From contig JANEZZ010000520.1 in assembly GCA_026122225.1 (NCBI GenBank), positions 496,001 through 560,000 of the forward strand: a DNA stretch of 64,000 nucleotides, read 5' to 3'. Below the pieces are notes generated by a model that saw only the letters and a list, made by a program, of their open reading frames with translations, did not search any database and had not been told where the DNA came from. Positions 32,872 through 45,135 of the stretch are shown here, piece after piece. Position numbers and translations under genes: made by a program. This stretch comes from Heloderma charlesbogerti (lineage: Eukaryota; Chordata; Lepidosauria; Squamata; Helodermatidae). Numbering within the stretch: position 1 is the stretch's first letter; each line of letters opens with the position of its first letter.

Positions 32872-32999
32872 TAAGGCATTGGTGAGCACATTCTGAACAC
32901 TGAAAAGAGATTTTTGATTCAACTATCAGTGCCCTTTGCTGCACCCTTTTCTATGAAGTGATCAGAAAGTAAGCATTGTAAAATGTATTGTTATTTACA

Positions 33000-33172
33000 T
33001 TTGTATTGCACCTTAAAAAGGGCCAGGGTAATTTCTCAGCTCACAACAAATTAGATTAGGGGAAGAGATGGTGTCTTGCTCAAGGAAACCCAATGATTTT
33101 GACAGATGAGTGAGGTATAAATCTGAATTTCCCATATCTAAGCCCAGCACAGTAACCACTATATTAGAATTC
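33000..33172 (-). mobile_element. Decayed MIR/CORE-like SINE (minus strand)
   Basis: It shows the same order of elements as at 3.56 kb, in worn form: TTGTATTGCACCTT, TGGTGTCTTGCTCAAGGAAA, AAGCCCAGCACAGTAACCAC. Confidence 0.55.
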
Positions 33173-33175
33173 CGT

Positions 33176-33305
33176 GTTAGTTTGCATTACAGCAAAAACA
33201 ACAGGGTCTTGTGGCATCTTAAAGACTAACAAATGTATTATGGCATACAAGTCAATGGACTAGTGTCTACTTCATCAGATGCATGAGATGTCCTCAGTTG
33301 CAGGT
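33176..33305 (-). mobile_element. Penelope-like 3' UTR fragment (minus strand)
   Basis: CAACAGGGTCTTGTGGCATC, AAAGACTAACAAATGTATTA, GGCATACAAGTC and CTACTTCATCAGATGCATGAG are the reverse complement of the block that ends the Penelope-like fragment at 31.14-31.28 kb. Only the 3' end is present. Confidence 0.6.
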
Positions 33306-35906
33306 ATATACACATGGGCTTTTGGGTTTGTTTTTTTGCGGTGTGTGTGTGTAATTGTAAGCAGTGAGGTAAGAGGGAAATGAAATGCAAAAGGTACAGA
33401 CAGTGACAATTAGACCTTGAATGTAAGCAAAATTGCCACAGTGACTCTTTACAACAGCAGTAGTAGGGGATAACACAATCATCTTAACAATGCTGATTAA
33501 ATTAACATATTTAGTAGGACAGGAAACCATTGTCTCAATTCAGACCTAAAGCTTTGTTAGTCTCAAACCCCCAAGAACGCTATAAAAAGAGAATTTATTC
33601 CTGTATATATCTTTTAAAACAACAACAAACGATTCTCTCCTTCTGGTAATTTACAGTCTAAGATGCTTATTCAGGATGGGATTAGATGTGTTATTTATTT
33701 AGTCACCTGCTGTTAATGTCTCTCCATAATTTTGGTGGGAAGTTCCTCCCACAGACGTGGGTGAAACCTTACATCTACCAGATCAATGAATCAAACAAAC
33801 CCCATCCATCGGTCATGAACAACCATTTTTCTTCATTGGACCAAGCAAATGAAAAATGTAGTGCACTGAGATTCCAGTAACTGCGGCTAACATTAGCATT
33901 CTTTAACTGATGTCAGTAAGAAAAATACAAATGACATTAGAAACAGACTGGCATGAAGAAGAGCTGAGACAGAACCCCACAAGACTGATAGGCCTAACTG
34001 TCTGTCACTAGCTGAATTTTGCACTCCCTACTGCACTGCCATGATACTGTTGCTGGTATTACTTGTTTAGCCTGAAACTGCAGATGATTTTCTACCACCC
34101 AAAGATGGAACTTAACTTTCAGGGATTTACAACCCCTTCAATCATTAGGTAATATTACCCAAATTGACTTTTAACCTAGTGACCACTTAAAATTTATCGC
34201 CAGCTTTGCTAATATAATAACGCTCACATTTCTCTTTACTTCTGTTCTCTGCTTCTTACGGGAATTGTATGTTCCAATTCAGGCTGTAGTCAGATCTGAA
34301 TAATGGCTAGATAGTATAGCCATTTTTGTGTCTTTTTCCCAGTTGCCCTCAGAGCAGCATGAAAACCTGTTTGACACCAGCAGAGGCTAATCTAATTAAG
34401 ATTGCACAACATCTCCTGGAACCCATTTTAAGACTGTTTCAATCTGCAGACTTTGTGTTTAACGTTACGCTACCCTACACTCCCCCCCCCCCCAGTGGCT
34501 TAACATCTTGCCTGAGGTAAGCTTGCTCACTGTTTTGTGTCTTTTGGTTTGGTCCTACTAAATGTACTGGCCTACAGGGGATTTAGGATTTTCTATATGG
34601 ACCAACATATTTGTATGCCTTTTGTGTACTTATTACAGCAGATTTGCACTAAGGGGATGTGGACAGGTTGTTACTTTTCCTGAGGTGGGTTGAAGAAAAA
34701 CTAGTCAGATTGCTTTGATGCTGGCTGGTTGAGAACTGGAGCTTGGGAATTGGAGCTGCAAGTCATGAACTTTACTTTATCTCTGTGCCATGCAGGTTAT
34801 CTATGTATACATTGCCTGTGCCAGCAAATTGGCATTAAGAGAACTGTCTATGCAGCGGAGGGTGATGTTGGGGAGGTGGTCCAGGGCAGGCTCGCACACC
34901 TGTTATGATGGCCAGGACTCGGCCAATGCCTTCCAAAGTTTGGGTTAGGTTCAAGGTCATCCTTGACGACTATGGAAGACTCTGCTTTGGAATGTCCCAA
35001 GTTCAACCATAACTTTGGGAACTTAGAAATGGCACAGCTGATCTTAGTGTTGCAATACTTACCTCTTCCGTGCCAAAAGGTTTTTGAAAAAAATGTTTCT
35101 GGGGAGAGCAAAATTATTGGAGGCTGTATAGGGATATCAATAATATAGTGAAAACAAAGCTGGTAATTCTTTTTGTTGTTGTTACTTCATATGTAGAGTA
35201 TCCTGATTCAAAACATTGTATTTCTCTTCAGGGTATTATACATGGAGAATTAGATCTGGGTAAGCTCCTTGGGGGTTCGGTTTGAGGCTAGCAATTACAA
35301 GCAGAATCAAAGAATGTTCAGGGGGAAAGTTTTTTTTCCCAAGAGTTCAAAATTTGCTTGTAATTGCTGCCTTGTGAGCCCACAAATCTCTCTACCCGGT
35401 GACTGTTGTGTAGCAGCAGGTGATCCTTCAGTGATCGCTTCTGTGCCTCTTCCCCTCTTCTCCATACCTCTTCCTTCTCAGTGGCTGCTGTGACTGCAGT
35501 GTCAGGAAGGAAGGGAAGGCACCTCTTCTACTCTTTCTCTCGCTGTTCATTCTCACTTCCTGGTGCCTGGAATGCTGGGAAATGGGAGGCTTCCCATGGA
35601 CACCTGACACTGTCAGGCACCAGAGATACTCCAAGTGCAATGATATAATTCTCACAGTATATACTCTCAGTGAATAGGTTGGTGCAGGTTATTGGCAGCC
35701 ACGTGTCCACTGTAATGTTTAGTTTGATGGTAAAGGTGATTTCATAATGTATATATTTATTGAACAATATACGTATATCCTGCCTACTAGAAGTCTTGTC
35801 AGTGTTTGATTTTGAAAACAGTGGCCTCTGGAAGATGAGTTTGGGTACAGGGGCAGAAGTCCTCAAGGGGACCTTAAGTGGCTTACCGAGACAGTACAGT
35901 AAAAAT
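33306..35906. other. Unassigned non-coding DNA
   Basis: No recognised domain or repeat end and no supportable gene. Confidence 0.4.
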
Positions 35907-36136
35907 TAGGGCTGTGCACATACCTCCCGCTTTGATTCAGATGCCGCTTTGGACCCTCCAACTCAGCCCCGCTTTGATTCAGACTGATTCGGACCCCCTC
36001 CACTTCAACTCAGATCCAGAACCGAAGTGAGATTTGGATATCCGGACCACATGGTTTGGGCGTTTTCCCATTGACTTGCATGGGAAAACACAAATGGCCA
36101 TAACCTTTTCAGATTCACGAAACCTGGAGGCTTCTC

Positions 36137-36810
36137 TAGGGATGTGCAAATCCCTTACCTGGCTCCGTGTCGGGGCATCCACGGTGGAGGGGAGGCGCTC
36201 CTTCCCTCCCCCCGGAATCCTCCCCGGCTGGCTCTGCTCCGTGGAGGCTCCGGAGGGGTTCGTGAGGGGCTCCGGAGTTCCGGCCACAGCTAGGCTGCTA
36301 CGGCCGCAAATGGCGGCCACCGTAGCAGCCACCATTTGTGTCTTTGCAAGCACCCATGATAGGCTACGTAAGTATTTACGTAACCTATCACAGCAAAGAG
36401 CAGGGATGCAAATGGCAGCTGCTACGCCATTTGCACCCCTGCTCTTTGCCATGATAGGCTACGTAAGTATTTACGTAGCCTATCATGGTAAAGGCAGCCA
36501 CGCAAATGGTGGCCGCTACTCCATTTGCGTGGCTGCCTTTACCATGATAGGCTACGTAAATGCTTACGTAGCCTATCACAGCCTCAAGAATGCAAATGGC
36601 GGCTGTAGCAGCCTGGCCACAGCTGGCCAGGACATCAGCTAGAGCCACCGCCGGAGCCACTGCCACCGCTGCATCCGCCCCAGGTAAGTTCCGTCCTGGG
36701 GGGATTCTGCGGGGGGGCGGGAGGCCGTTCCGCCACGGATTCTGGGGGGGGGCAGATTCTAAAGAATCCGGCTTCACTGGAGTCCATGGCGGAATTCTCT
36801 GACATCCCTA
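36137..36810. mobile_element. Palindrome-array hAT-like element, copy 6, perfect TSD
   Basis: The 674-bp unit starts TAGGGATGTGCAAATCCC and ends GAATTCTCTGACATCCCTA. GGCTTCTC flanks both sides (36129-36136 and 36811-36818). P1 units lie at about 36354-36393, 36449-36490 and 36540-36581. P2 units (GCAAATGG arms) lie at about 36305-36340, 36409-36437, 36500-36532 and 36591. Outward motifs are CCCTTACCTGG (36152) and CCCAGGTAAGTTCC (36679). Peptides such as MIGYVNAYVAYH in its frames are P1 translations. Confidence 0.93.
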
Positions 36811-36994
36811 GGCTTCTCTGCTGACATGGAGGGGATCCCACCTGTCGAATTTCAGATAGTTTGGCCCAGTACTCTTTGTGCTAGGTGCAACTAAACTTTG
36901 AGTTTTTCCACAAAATCTCTCAAAGCAAAAAGCTATACCTCTCAGGGCTGTGCCGGAGCCGCTCCCAGCCTGCTCGGCTGTCTATGGCCATGTT

Positions 36995-37245
36995 TCCATG
37001 ACAATGGAAGGAGAAGCTAAGGGAGGAGTCCTGGCTTTTGATTTAAAAGGAATCAGCTAGGTGACAATGTGGTCCATGTAGGGCTCCACAAGCAGGTTCT
37101 CCGCGCCAGTAAAAATTGCTTCACAGAACATACCTCCTGGTGGGGGTGGGGTTGGCGTGAACAGTATCTAACTTGCAGGGGCTGCTCAACCAATAAGAGA
37201 GGCTTTCCCCCTCTCCCCCCTTTCTCCTTTCCCCTGAAAGTCCAG
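36995..37245. repeat. Unclassified dispersed repeat, copy A (partner at 46.6 kb)
   Basis: Shares long stretches with 46590-46825. Examples are CAATGGAAGGAGAAG, GGGCTCCACAAGC, TTCACAGAACATAC and GGGCTGCTCAACCAATAAGA. Both are followed by ACCACAATGGGAGTTACTTC. Family unknown, no coding signal. Confidence 0.6.
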
Positions 37246-37358
37246 ATGCACCTGCATTTCAGGAGCAAGCCTCATTGACCACAATGGGAGTTACTTCTGA
37301 GTAACATATGCTTGTGCTGGGAAAGAGAGCAGTAAACACGAATGTGACTGGGTAAAAC

Positions 37359-38062
37359 AAGGATCCAAAAAATAAAAAAGGATCCTCCTGATTTCATATG
37401 ATTTTTAAAGGGGAGACCCACAAAACCACCATCCAATCACAAAGCACATCTGCCTCCACAGACTGAAGCAGAAAAATTAAGGATCCACCACTCTTGCGTG
37501 CAGCCATGGTGGAAAAAATTGGATTTTGAGGCAAAGATCCTTAGAGATCCTCATGATTTTTACAAGAAAGATACCCCCAAACACCGTCATATCACAGAGC
37601 ACATCTATGCCCATGGACTGAGTGATAAAAAACATAAATTTTGGGGCTTCATAGCACTTTTATGTTATAAAGCCATGGATAAGATGCCCAATTCAATATG
37701 GATCCTCTGAATATTTACATTGGGTCCCCCCAGCCCAACACCACCACCACCATCAAAGCACAGAACTCATCTCTGTCCAAGTATGCACACTAAGAATCCC
37801 AGATCTGCTGCTTCCCAGCAGATCCCAGGTGTTCTCCTTCACCTCAAACGGTGTGAAAAATCATATGAGATCAAGAGGATCCCTGCCTCGGATCCCCGTG
37901 TTTGTGCCATGGCTTTGCCCATGAGAGGCAGATCTGTGATTATTCTGCTTCAGTCCATGGAGGAAGATGTGCTCTGTGATTGAATGGTGGTTTTGAGAGT
38001 CTCCCCTTTAAAAATCATATGAAATCATGAGGATCCCTTTTTGATTTCATGGATCCTTGTTC
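37359..38062. mobile_element. Foldback element, about 700 bp
   Basis: Left-arm sequences from 37359 (AAGGATCC, GATTTCATATGATTTTTAAA, GGGGAGAC, ACCACCATCCAATCACA, AAGCACATCT) recur in inverted order from 37945 to 38062. The recurring sequences are AGATGTGCTCTGTGATTGAA, GGTGGTTTTGAGAG and TTTAAAAATCATATGAAATC, then GGATCCTTG. There is no transposase; it is a non-autonomous DNA element of unknown superfamily. Confidence 0.75.
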
Positions 38063-38581
38063 TACTTTCTTCCAACACAAAGACAGAAACCAGCCCCCAT
38101 AACCCTCAGGATCTCTATAATGAAGGTACACTGTGCCTTGTCAATTGAGGGGGCAAATTGCTGGTGGAAACACCCCCAAGGACTGCTAGCTGTCTCCTGC
38201 TCACAAGGAGGAGACAGCTAACAAGAGGCAGGGACATGTGCCTCACCTCCTCCTCCTCCTGCCTGGGCGATTCATAGCACTTTTTGCATATAAGTCTATG
38301 TCCACATAGACTTCCAATCGCCATGTTTTTTAAGAACATGGGGATTGCGGTGGAGGCGGAGGAACCGGCGAGTAGAGCAGGGGCAGGTGGGGTCGCGGGG
38401 CTTTCCCAAATCTCATATCCCTTAGTAACACCACCAGAATGATCTCTGTCTCTGAAACACAGATGTTCTTCTCCAGTTATTCAATCTTCCCCCCTCCTCC
38501 ACCACTGTCTCTGATTGGAGACTGCTGGGTTACGTTCAGCCCTGATTTGGCAACTACAGTTTCCATTCTCCAAAGTTCCCT

Positions 38582-38605
38582 CCCTCCTCCTCCTCCTCCT
38601 CCTCC
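38582..38605. repeat. (CTC)n tract
   Basis: Triplet run in GC-rich DNA. Confidence 0.85.
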
Positions 38606-38988
38606 TTCACAACCCTTTGCTGAACTTTCTGAAGTTGATACTTTTGGCACCAGGCTGTCTGGGTTGCTCAGAATGAATCACCGAGTCAGACGAGGCACTG
38701 CGTATACAAGCTGCTTCACTCTGGGGTGCTCTGTTGCTTTTCTGCTCCACCTCGTGCCACATGGAGGCACCTCTGAAACAGCTCACTTCAACTTGCTATT
38801 TGGGCTTCAGGCCAAAGCGGTGCACAGCCCTAGTTAAAACCATCACAAAAATATAGTCATATTAAAACCATTTAACAGTTGTAAAATACCACAGCAGTTG
38901 CACAGCCAAGACAGAATAAAGAAACAAGGGCAACAGTTACGTAAAGGCCTTTCTCAATAGAAAGATGTTTGCCAGCCTATGAAAAATA

Positions 38989-39255
38989 TAGGGGTGGGCG
39001 GATCACTTACCTGGTTCTGCTCTGGGGCATCTGCTGGGGGGGGGGAGGCGATCCGTCCCACCCCCCGGAATCCTCCCCAGCTGGCTCCGCTCTGTGGCAA
39101 GGCCACGGAGTGGCTGGCCGGGCCCATCCACAGCCGGACTTTTGTCCACTGCCAGGCTGCGGACACAAATGGCGTCCCTGCGTTAGCCGTGATAGACTAC
39201 GTAAATACTTACATAGCTTATCATGGCTAAAGCAGGGACGCAAATGGTGTAGTGG
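38989..39255. mobile_element. Palindrome-array hAT-like element, copy 7, truncated
   Basis: The left terminus is TAGGGGTGGGCGGATCAC, with CACTTACCTGG at 39004. One P1 unit is at 39186-39227, flanked by half P2 arms (ACAAATGGCGTCCC and GACGCAAATGG). It stops at about 39255 with no right terminus and no duplication, so it is 3' deleted. Confidence 0.8.
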
Positions 39256-40682
39256 ATGCCTCAAGGCTGCTGAGGAAGTGAAGCTGAAAAGTCTCCAGTT
39301 TTTTCGAAGAGCCTAGAGGGGGAGGAGGAAAGAGCAGGGAATAGGGACCCCTTTAAACCCAGCTAGATGTGAGGGGCAGTTGATATACCTGGGATTGCTG
39401 CAGCTACCTGGGAGATCACTGAGGAGCCTGGCAGCCATGTTGCCCCCCCCCCCCGGTACATTCTTGAGCTGAAGTGGCTTATGTTGCTACTGTGTGTGTG
39501 TGTGAGAGACAGACAGACAGTTAGACATACATACAGACAGACAGACAGAGGAGCACTATAGGTGGAGAGTAAATTTGGAGTTTCTTCTGTCTTTGCACTT
39601 GTAGGACATTTCTGAACAAAACCTGAGAGTTTTGGGAGTCTGAGACAAGGACTCCCAACCAATCATCTGGCAAGACTGAAGCAATAGTAACCAAGTGAGA
39701 CTGAGGGAAAACTCACATGTCCTAGGGACAGAAGACGTTTTGTGCAGTTGGAATGAACACACAGGATTTTTTGTAGGCTGGAGGACTCTGGGCCATGGAA
39801 TGCAAAGACGTGGGCTGTTGCTGGAGGGGACTGAATTTCACAGATTGATTGGCATTCAGTGCTAATACATGGACTGTGTGCACAGGTGTTGCAGCTTGAT
39901 GCATGGTCATCTGTTTGCTTTACCATATACTCATATTGCTGTGAAAATGTTTACTGAGCTTATCATGCACTGAGTGGTGACTTGGGTACATGGCGAAGCA
40001 CCCAAATGAAGTGCACATCTATGACCCACCTGCACAGGTGTAAGTGTATTTGCTCTCAGTTTCTGGTATATCTGTTAATAGCTTGGGTTCCGATGACCTG
40101 GTTCACTAGCATCAGTGCTTCTGCTCTGTTTCGTCTCCATCCCCACCCCCGCACCTAGTTCCATAAATTACAACCAGTGTCATGCTCTGTCACTTAGCAT
40201 GTATTTTCATCACATCAGCATTCCTAGAACAATGTCATCACTGAATGTCCATGACGGAATGTCCATAAAAGGGTGGGAGGCAGTGCAAGGAAATGGCACA
40301 TTGAACTACTTTTGGAACGTTGGCTAGACAGAGCTGCCTAGGAATGTACATAAACTATTCCTTTATTTCAATCAAGTTTTCACCTTTTCCACCCCTCTGT
40401 CTTGAATCCCCAAGGAAACTCTGCAGAGTGTCTCGGTTAACTTTGCTTTTAGGAATGGCAGAAGAAAAACAGATGAACATTGGGATTTACTTTACATTAC
40501 TTTCTGTTGGCTGTACATTCCAGATGTGCATCTCCAGGTGCTGCCCTTTGCTTTTGACAGCATGCTCATTTAGATGCACGATGTGCACAGTTTTAAACTC
40601 TTCAGTAGAATATGCAAGAATTTGTACTTGTAGCCACTGGTATTGATTTCCTGATGGAAAGTAAATCAGAATCAGAAAATGG
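39256..40682. other. Unassigned DNA with tetranucleotide tract
   Basis: A GT run and an (ACAG/ACAT)n tract lie at about 39492-39551. No gene is recognised. Confidence 0.45.
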
Positions 40683-41309
40683 TAGGGATGTCAGAGAATT
40701 CCACCACGGATCTCGGTGATCCAGGTCATCGGAACCCCCAAAATCCATGGCGGAATGAAGCCCCCCGCCCCACCACGCCGCAAAAGGCGCATGAAACGGG
40801 ACCCTTACCTGGTGCCGTTCGCGCTGCTTTGCGAATGGTGGCCACATCTGCAGCCGCCAATCGCTTCCCTATTTTTGCCGTGATAGGCTATGTAAATACT
40901 TAAGCAGCCTATCACGGCTAACGCAGGGACACCATTTGCATCCCTGTGGAGGCTGTGATAGGCTACGTAAATATTTACATAGCCTATCATGGCAAAAAAA
41001 GGGAATGCAAATGTCGGCTGCCATAGCCACCGCCATTTGCGTTCCCTTTTTTTGCCGTGATAGGCTATGTAAATATTTACGTAGCCTATCACAGCCAAAT
41101 AACAGGAACGCAAATGGCGGCTGCCGTAGCCGCCACCATTTGCGTCCACAGGCTCCACACGGCGCCTGTGAATGCACCTGGCTGGCGGCTCCGTGGAGTT
41201 GCCGCGGAACAGAGCCAGACGGGTTAGGATTTTGGGGGGAGGTGCTCCGCACCTCCCCCCCACCGCAAATCACACCATCAAAAAGGTAAGTGACTTTCGT
41301 ACATCTCTA
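40683..41309. mobile_element. Palindrome-array hAT-like element, copy 8, perfect TSD
   Basis: The 627-bp unit starts TAGGGATGTCAGAGAATTCC and ends GACTTTCGTACATCTCTA. GAAAATGG flanks both sides (40675-40682 and 41310-41317). P1 units lie at about 40876-40919, 40952-40993 and 41054-41095. P2 units lie at about 41005-41043 and 41107-41147. Outward motifs are CCCTTACCTGG (40801) and AAAGGTAAGTGAC (41282). The right terminus carries CTCTA instead of CCCTA. Confidence 0.93.
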
Positions 41310-42023
41310 GAAAATGGCTTTGGAATAATTGTCAACACCAGCAGTAGCATAATATGACCCAACCCGCTGACCCCATCAAGTCTGCTACCTTAACACAGCA
41401 CCCCCGTTCTACCAGGTTTGGAAACACCTTGTCTCATTCGATAACAACCAGTAAAATGTCACAAACTTGGAAACTGACACATACACATGGTTAAACCATT
41501 TACTTACAATCCTGAGTAAATAGCACGGGACGTATCAGTACTCTTGCAGGCCTTGTCCTATCTGGCTGATAATAATAGTTCAGCAGAGGTCCAATTGCAT
41601 TACATAGGTAAAAGAGCAATATTATGTACGGACCATGTTCTTTCTTATTGGTGTGGAAAAAGAATTTCCTCTTTCAACAGAATGCTACACAGGGTGCTTT
41701 TGTGTTAAAATAATCTAAGTTTTCACACCTACTTTCTCCTGCAGGGGATCATGTTTTACAATCGCTATTTGCCATGTGTATAATTTTAGATGTGGTAGGC
41801 AGCACATTATGTCCAGAACACTGAAGCTTTAAAAGGCTGGGATCTGGCAGTGGATTGCAACTAATTGTAAAGAAATGTTTGGTGATAATGTATGAACATT
41901 CTCTCACACTCTAGAGCTTCGGTAGGCTGTCATTCAAGCTTTAAAATACTGGGATATTTCTGTCTGTCTTTCTACCCATTTATTTTCTCTCTCCCCATAT
42001 CTAGTTTCTTTATCTGTATAGGT
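41310..42023. other. Unassigned non-coding DNA
   Basis: No recognised gene or repeat. It forms the target side of the Bov-B insertion. Confidence 0.4.
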
Positions 42024-42032
42024 ACCTGTCCT

Positions 42033-43442
42033 GTTAAAGTGCTGCATTCAATATGCCAACAAATCTGGAACACTCAACAGTGGCCACAAGACTGGAAAAG
42101 GTCAGTTTACATTCCAATTCCAAAGAAGGGCAATGCCAAAGAGTGTTCAAACTACCGCACAATTGCGCTCATTTCACATGCCAGCAAGGTGATGCTCAAA
42201 ATCCTACAAGCTAGGCTTCAGCAGTATGCGAACCGAGAACTACCGGAAGTACAAGCTGGGTTTCGAAGAGGCAGAGGAACTAGAGATCAAATCGCCAACA
42301 TTCGCTGCATCATGGAGAAAGCAAGAGAATTCCAGAAAAACGTCTATTTCTGCTTCATTGACTACGCTAAAGCCTTTGATTGTGTGGATCACAACAAACT
42401 GTGGCAAATTCTTAAAGTGATGGGAGTACCAGACCACCTTACCTGTCTCCTGAGAAACCTGTACGAGGGTCAAGAAGCAACAGTAAGAACCAGACATGGA
42501 ACAACCGAGTGGTTCCAAATTGGGAAAGGAGTATGACAAGGCTGCATATTGTCACCCTGCTTATTTAACTTATATGCAGAGTACATCATGAGAAATGCCG
42601 GGTTGGATGAATCAGAGGTCGGAATTAAGATTGCTGGGAGAATTATCAACAACCTCCGATATGCAGACGATACCACCCTAATGGCAGAAAGCGAAGAGGA
42701 TCTCAAGAGCCTCTTGTTGAGGGTGAAAGAGGAGAGTGCAAAAGCTGGTTTGAAACTCAACATTAAAAAAACGAAGATCATGGCATCTGGCCCCATCACG
42801 TCCTGGCATATAGAAGGGGAAGAAATGGAAGCAGTGACAGATTTTACTTTCTTGGGCTCCAAGATCACCGCAGACGGTGACTGTAGCTATGAAATTAAAA
42901 GACGCTTGCTCCTTGGGAGGAAAGCTATGGCCAACCTAGACAGCGTAGTAAGAAGCAGAGACATCACCTTGCCGACAAAGGTCCGTCTAATCAAAGCTAT
43001 GGTTTTCCCAGTAGTAATGTATGGCTGTGAGAGCTGGACTATAAGGAAGGCTGAGCGCCGAAGAATTGATGCTTTCGAACTGTGGTGCTGGAGAAGACTC
43101 TTACGAGTCCCCTGGACTGCAAGGAGGTCAAATCAGTCCATCCTAAAGGAAATCAACCCTGAGTGCTCATTGGAAGGACAGATAATGAAGCTGAAGCTCC
43201 AATATTTTGGCCACCTAATGCGAAGAGAAAACTCCCTGGAAAAGACCCTGATGCTGGGAAAGACTGAAGGCAAAAGGAGAAGGGGACGGCAGAGGATGAG
43301 ATGGCTAGATAGCATCACGGATGCAATGAATATGAATTTGAGCACGCTCCGGGAGAGAGCGCAGGACAGGAAGGCCTGGCGTGCTATGGTCCATGGGGTC
43401 ACGAAGAGTCGGACACAACTGAACGACTGAACAACAACAACA
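42033..43442 (+). pseudogene. Bov-B (RTE clade) LINE, 5'-truncated, plus strand
   Basis: One frame runs from about 42033 to 43430, interrupted by a single stop at 42534-42536. Blocks are PIPKKGNAKECSNYRTIAL, VQAGFRRGRGTRDQIANI, CFIDYAKAFDCVDHNKLW, the catalytic box NNLRYADDTTLMAES, and a C-terminal stretch with FGHLMRREN. The stop is a TGA where an arginine CGA is expected, typical CpG decay. The 3' end has the Bov-B tail (GGACACAACTGAACGACTGA, then CAA repeats). ACCTGTCCT at 42024-42032 and 43443-43451 is a 9-bp target duplication. The endonuclease half is absent. Confidence 0.95.
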
Positions 43443-43984
43443 ACCTGTCCTTCCTTTTCCCTATATTCACAATGAATTAAGTAAAAATAAAAGTGAAATA
43501 ACAAGAACAATGAGTTGGATCCAGATTTAGATGCATGCAACTGAGCTGGCAGAAACAGACTTCCCCACCTTGTCCTCCCTACAGCCCCCTGAAAATGCTG
43601 GGGGTGTGGGGTGCGGTGCTGAATGAGGTGAGCTGTGCTGCAGGGGTAGAGGAGGGATCCCTGAAAATAGGATGGAGGCACTTTTCATAATCTGTCCTTC
43701 CCTTCTGTCCATGGAAGGAATAATATTAACAACAATAAAATACATAAGAAAGAGCATTTTTGAGGAAATATGGAAACACTGATGATATTTCGAGTCATTA
43801 ACAAGACTGTTTCTAAAATTATTAGTGACATCTAAAGAACATAATGGGGTAAAATCTGTGCATCCAAGGGATGAATAATATTCACCCATTTTGGATTATA
43901 CAGAAAAGCCTAAAACAGTGATGCATACTGTGGGTCAGATTGGACAAGGCAGGAAATCCCTTTGAATCGGAAAATAATGAACAT

Positions 43985-44165
43985 CATCATTATTTACATT
44001 TCTATACTGCCCTATAGCCAAAGCTCCCTGGGCAGTTTACAAAGGTTAAAACATTAAAAATACAATATGCAAAATTTAAAAATATAAGGAATACACTGAC
44101 AGTATACACAAAGACATCATATATCTAAAAACAACTTTGAGCAATCAGCCAAACCATAAAACAAA
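43985..44165 (-). mobile_element. L2-clade LINE 3' end (minus strand)
   Basis: TATTTACATTTCTATACTGC, CCTATAGCC, AGCTCCCTGGGCAGTTTACA followed by an A-rich stretch is the L2-type 3' UTR as at 55.6 kb. No coding part. Confidence 0.7.
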
Positions 44166-44348
44166 CCCAGGATCAATTAAAAATCAGACAAGTTACTTGT
44201 TTGCTGTTCAACATCTTAATGCTGTAATTAATAAAGATTTTTGTTTTATAAAATCCTACACCTACTGCTCATGGTGTAGGTACGATAAGTAATAAGTAAC
44301 ATTACTACTTATGTTTCTTAATATTGTGGGGCTAGATAAGAAGAATAA

Positions 44349-44424
44349 GGCTGCAATCCTGTACACATTTACCTGGGAGTAACAGGGATTTACTTCTAAG
44401 TAGACACGCAATAGGATTGCACTG
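44349..44424. mobile_element. Short PIF/Harbinger-type MITE, TAA duplication
   Basis: The 76-bp unit GGCTGCAATCCTG...ATAGGATTGCACTG is flanked by TAA on both sides (44346-44348, 44425-44427). A sibling with TTA flanks is at 54.84 kb. Confidence 0.75.
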
Positions 44425-44427
44425 TAA

Positions 44428-45135
44428 GAGAATGTTACTAATAGCCACTGAAGTTCCTCCAGGTGAGAATTTGCTAAACACTCAAACTGAGAACAATAGT
44501 TATACTTGTAGGATGGGATATACTTTGTCTTTGTCAGCCTGAAGACTTCATGTTTACATTTCTACGTCAATGGTAGTTCTAGAATATCTCCCATCTATAA
44601 AATCTAAAATATTGCCCATTTATATTGGTTATGTGGTGGGACTCATGTGCATTTCCCACATACTTAGTGAGCTATAAATATGCCAGCAAGAACAAACTGC
44701 AAAAAATGAAAAAAAAATCAAAATATGCAAAGTATTGTTGGCTGCCTGTTACAGAACATTAGGAATGCCATATAAAGCTACCAGCTCAGACTCATGATAC
44801 AAGGCACCTCATGCTTCAAGCAAGTGCCTGCATACAATCAAAAGGCATATCTGCAGATCTAAACGGGCAAATTCCATATTACCTGCAAATGCTATAACAA
44901 ACCTCTCCAATAGCTTATAACTTTTTAAATGAAAAGCAGCTTGAGGAGTGGGCAACTCTGAGGAGTGTTCAGCCCTTTTCCTGGCAGCCGTTTTGTCTAC
45001 TCCAAATTCCCACTTCCCCCAAGCTATTTTTTCTCAGGCTTTTGGGGATGTGTAACTTCCCTTTAATTGTTGACTTTTCTAATTATTTGCCAGTGATATC
45101 CTGGCAACTGGCAATATTGATGCTTTTCTATATAT
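44428..45135. other. Unassigned non-coding DNA
   Basis: No gene or clear repeat recognised. Confidence 0.4.

Larger units (their letters stand above)
35907..38832. mobile_element. Possible large composite of the second hAT-like family
   Basis: A left-type end (TAGGGCTGTGCACA) lies at 35907 and a right-type end (GCGGTGCACAGCCCTA) at 38832. The flanks GTAAAAAT and GTTAAAAC match at 6 of 8. If real, the element is about 2.9 kb and hosts the palindrome-array copy at 36137-36810 and the foldback at 37359-38062. No transposase frame is visible. The two ends could instead belong to separate truncated copies, since another TGTGCCGG-type start lies at 36945. Confidence 0.4.

Noticed and set aside
36945..38832. 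A separate complete hAT-like element starting at TGTGCCGG 36945
   Set aside because: The left end there reads CAGGGCTGTGCCGG, and its flank shares nothing with the sequence after 38832. The start at 35907 gives a better flank match.
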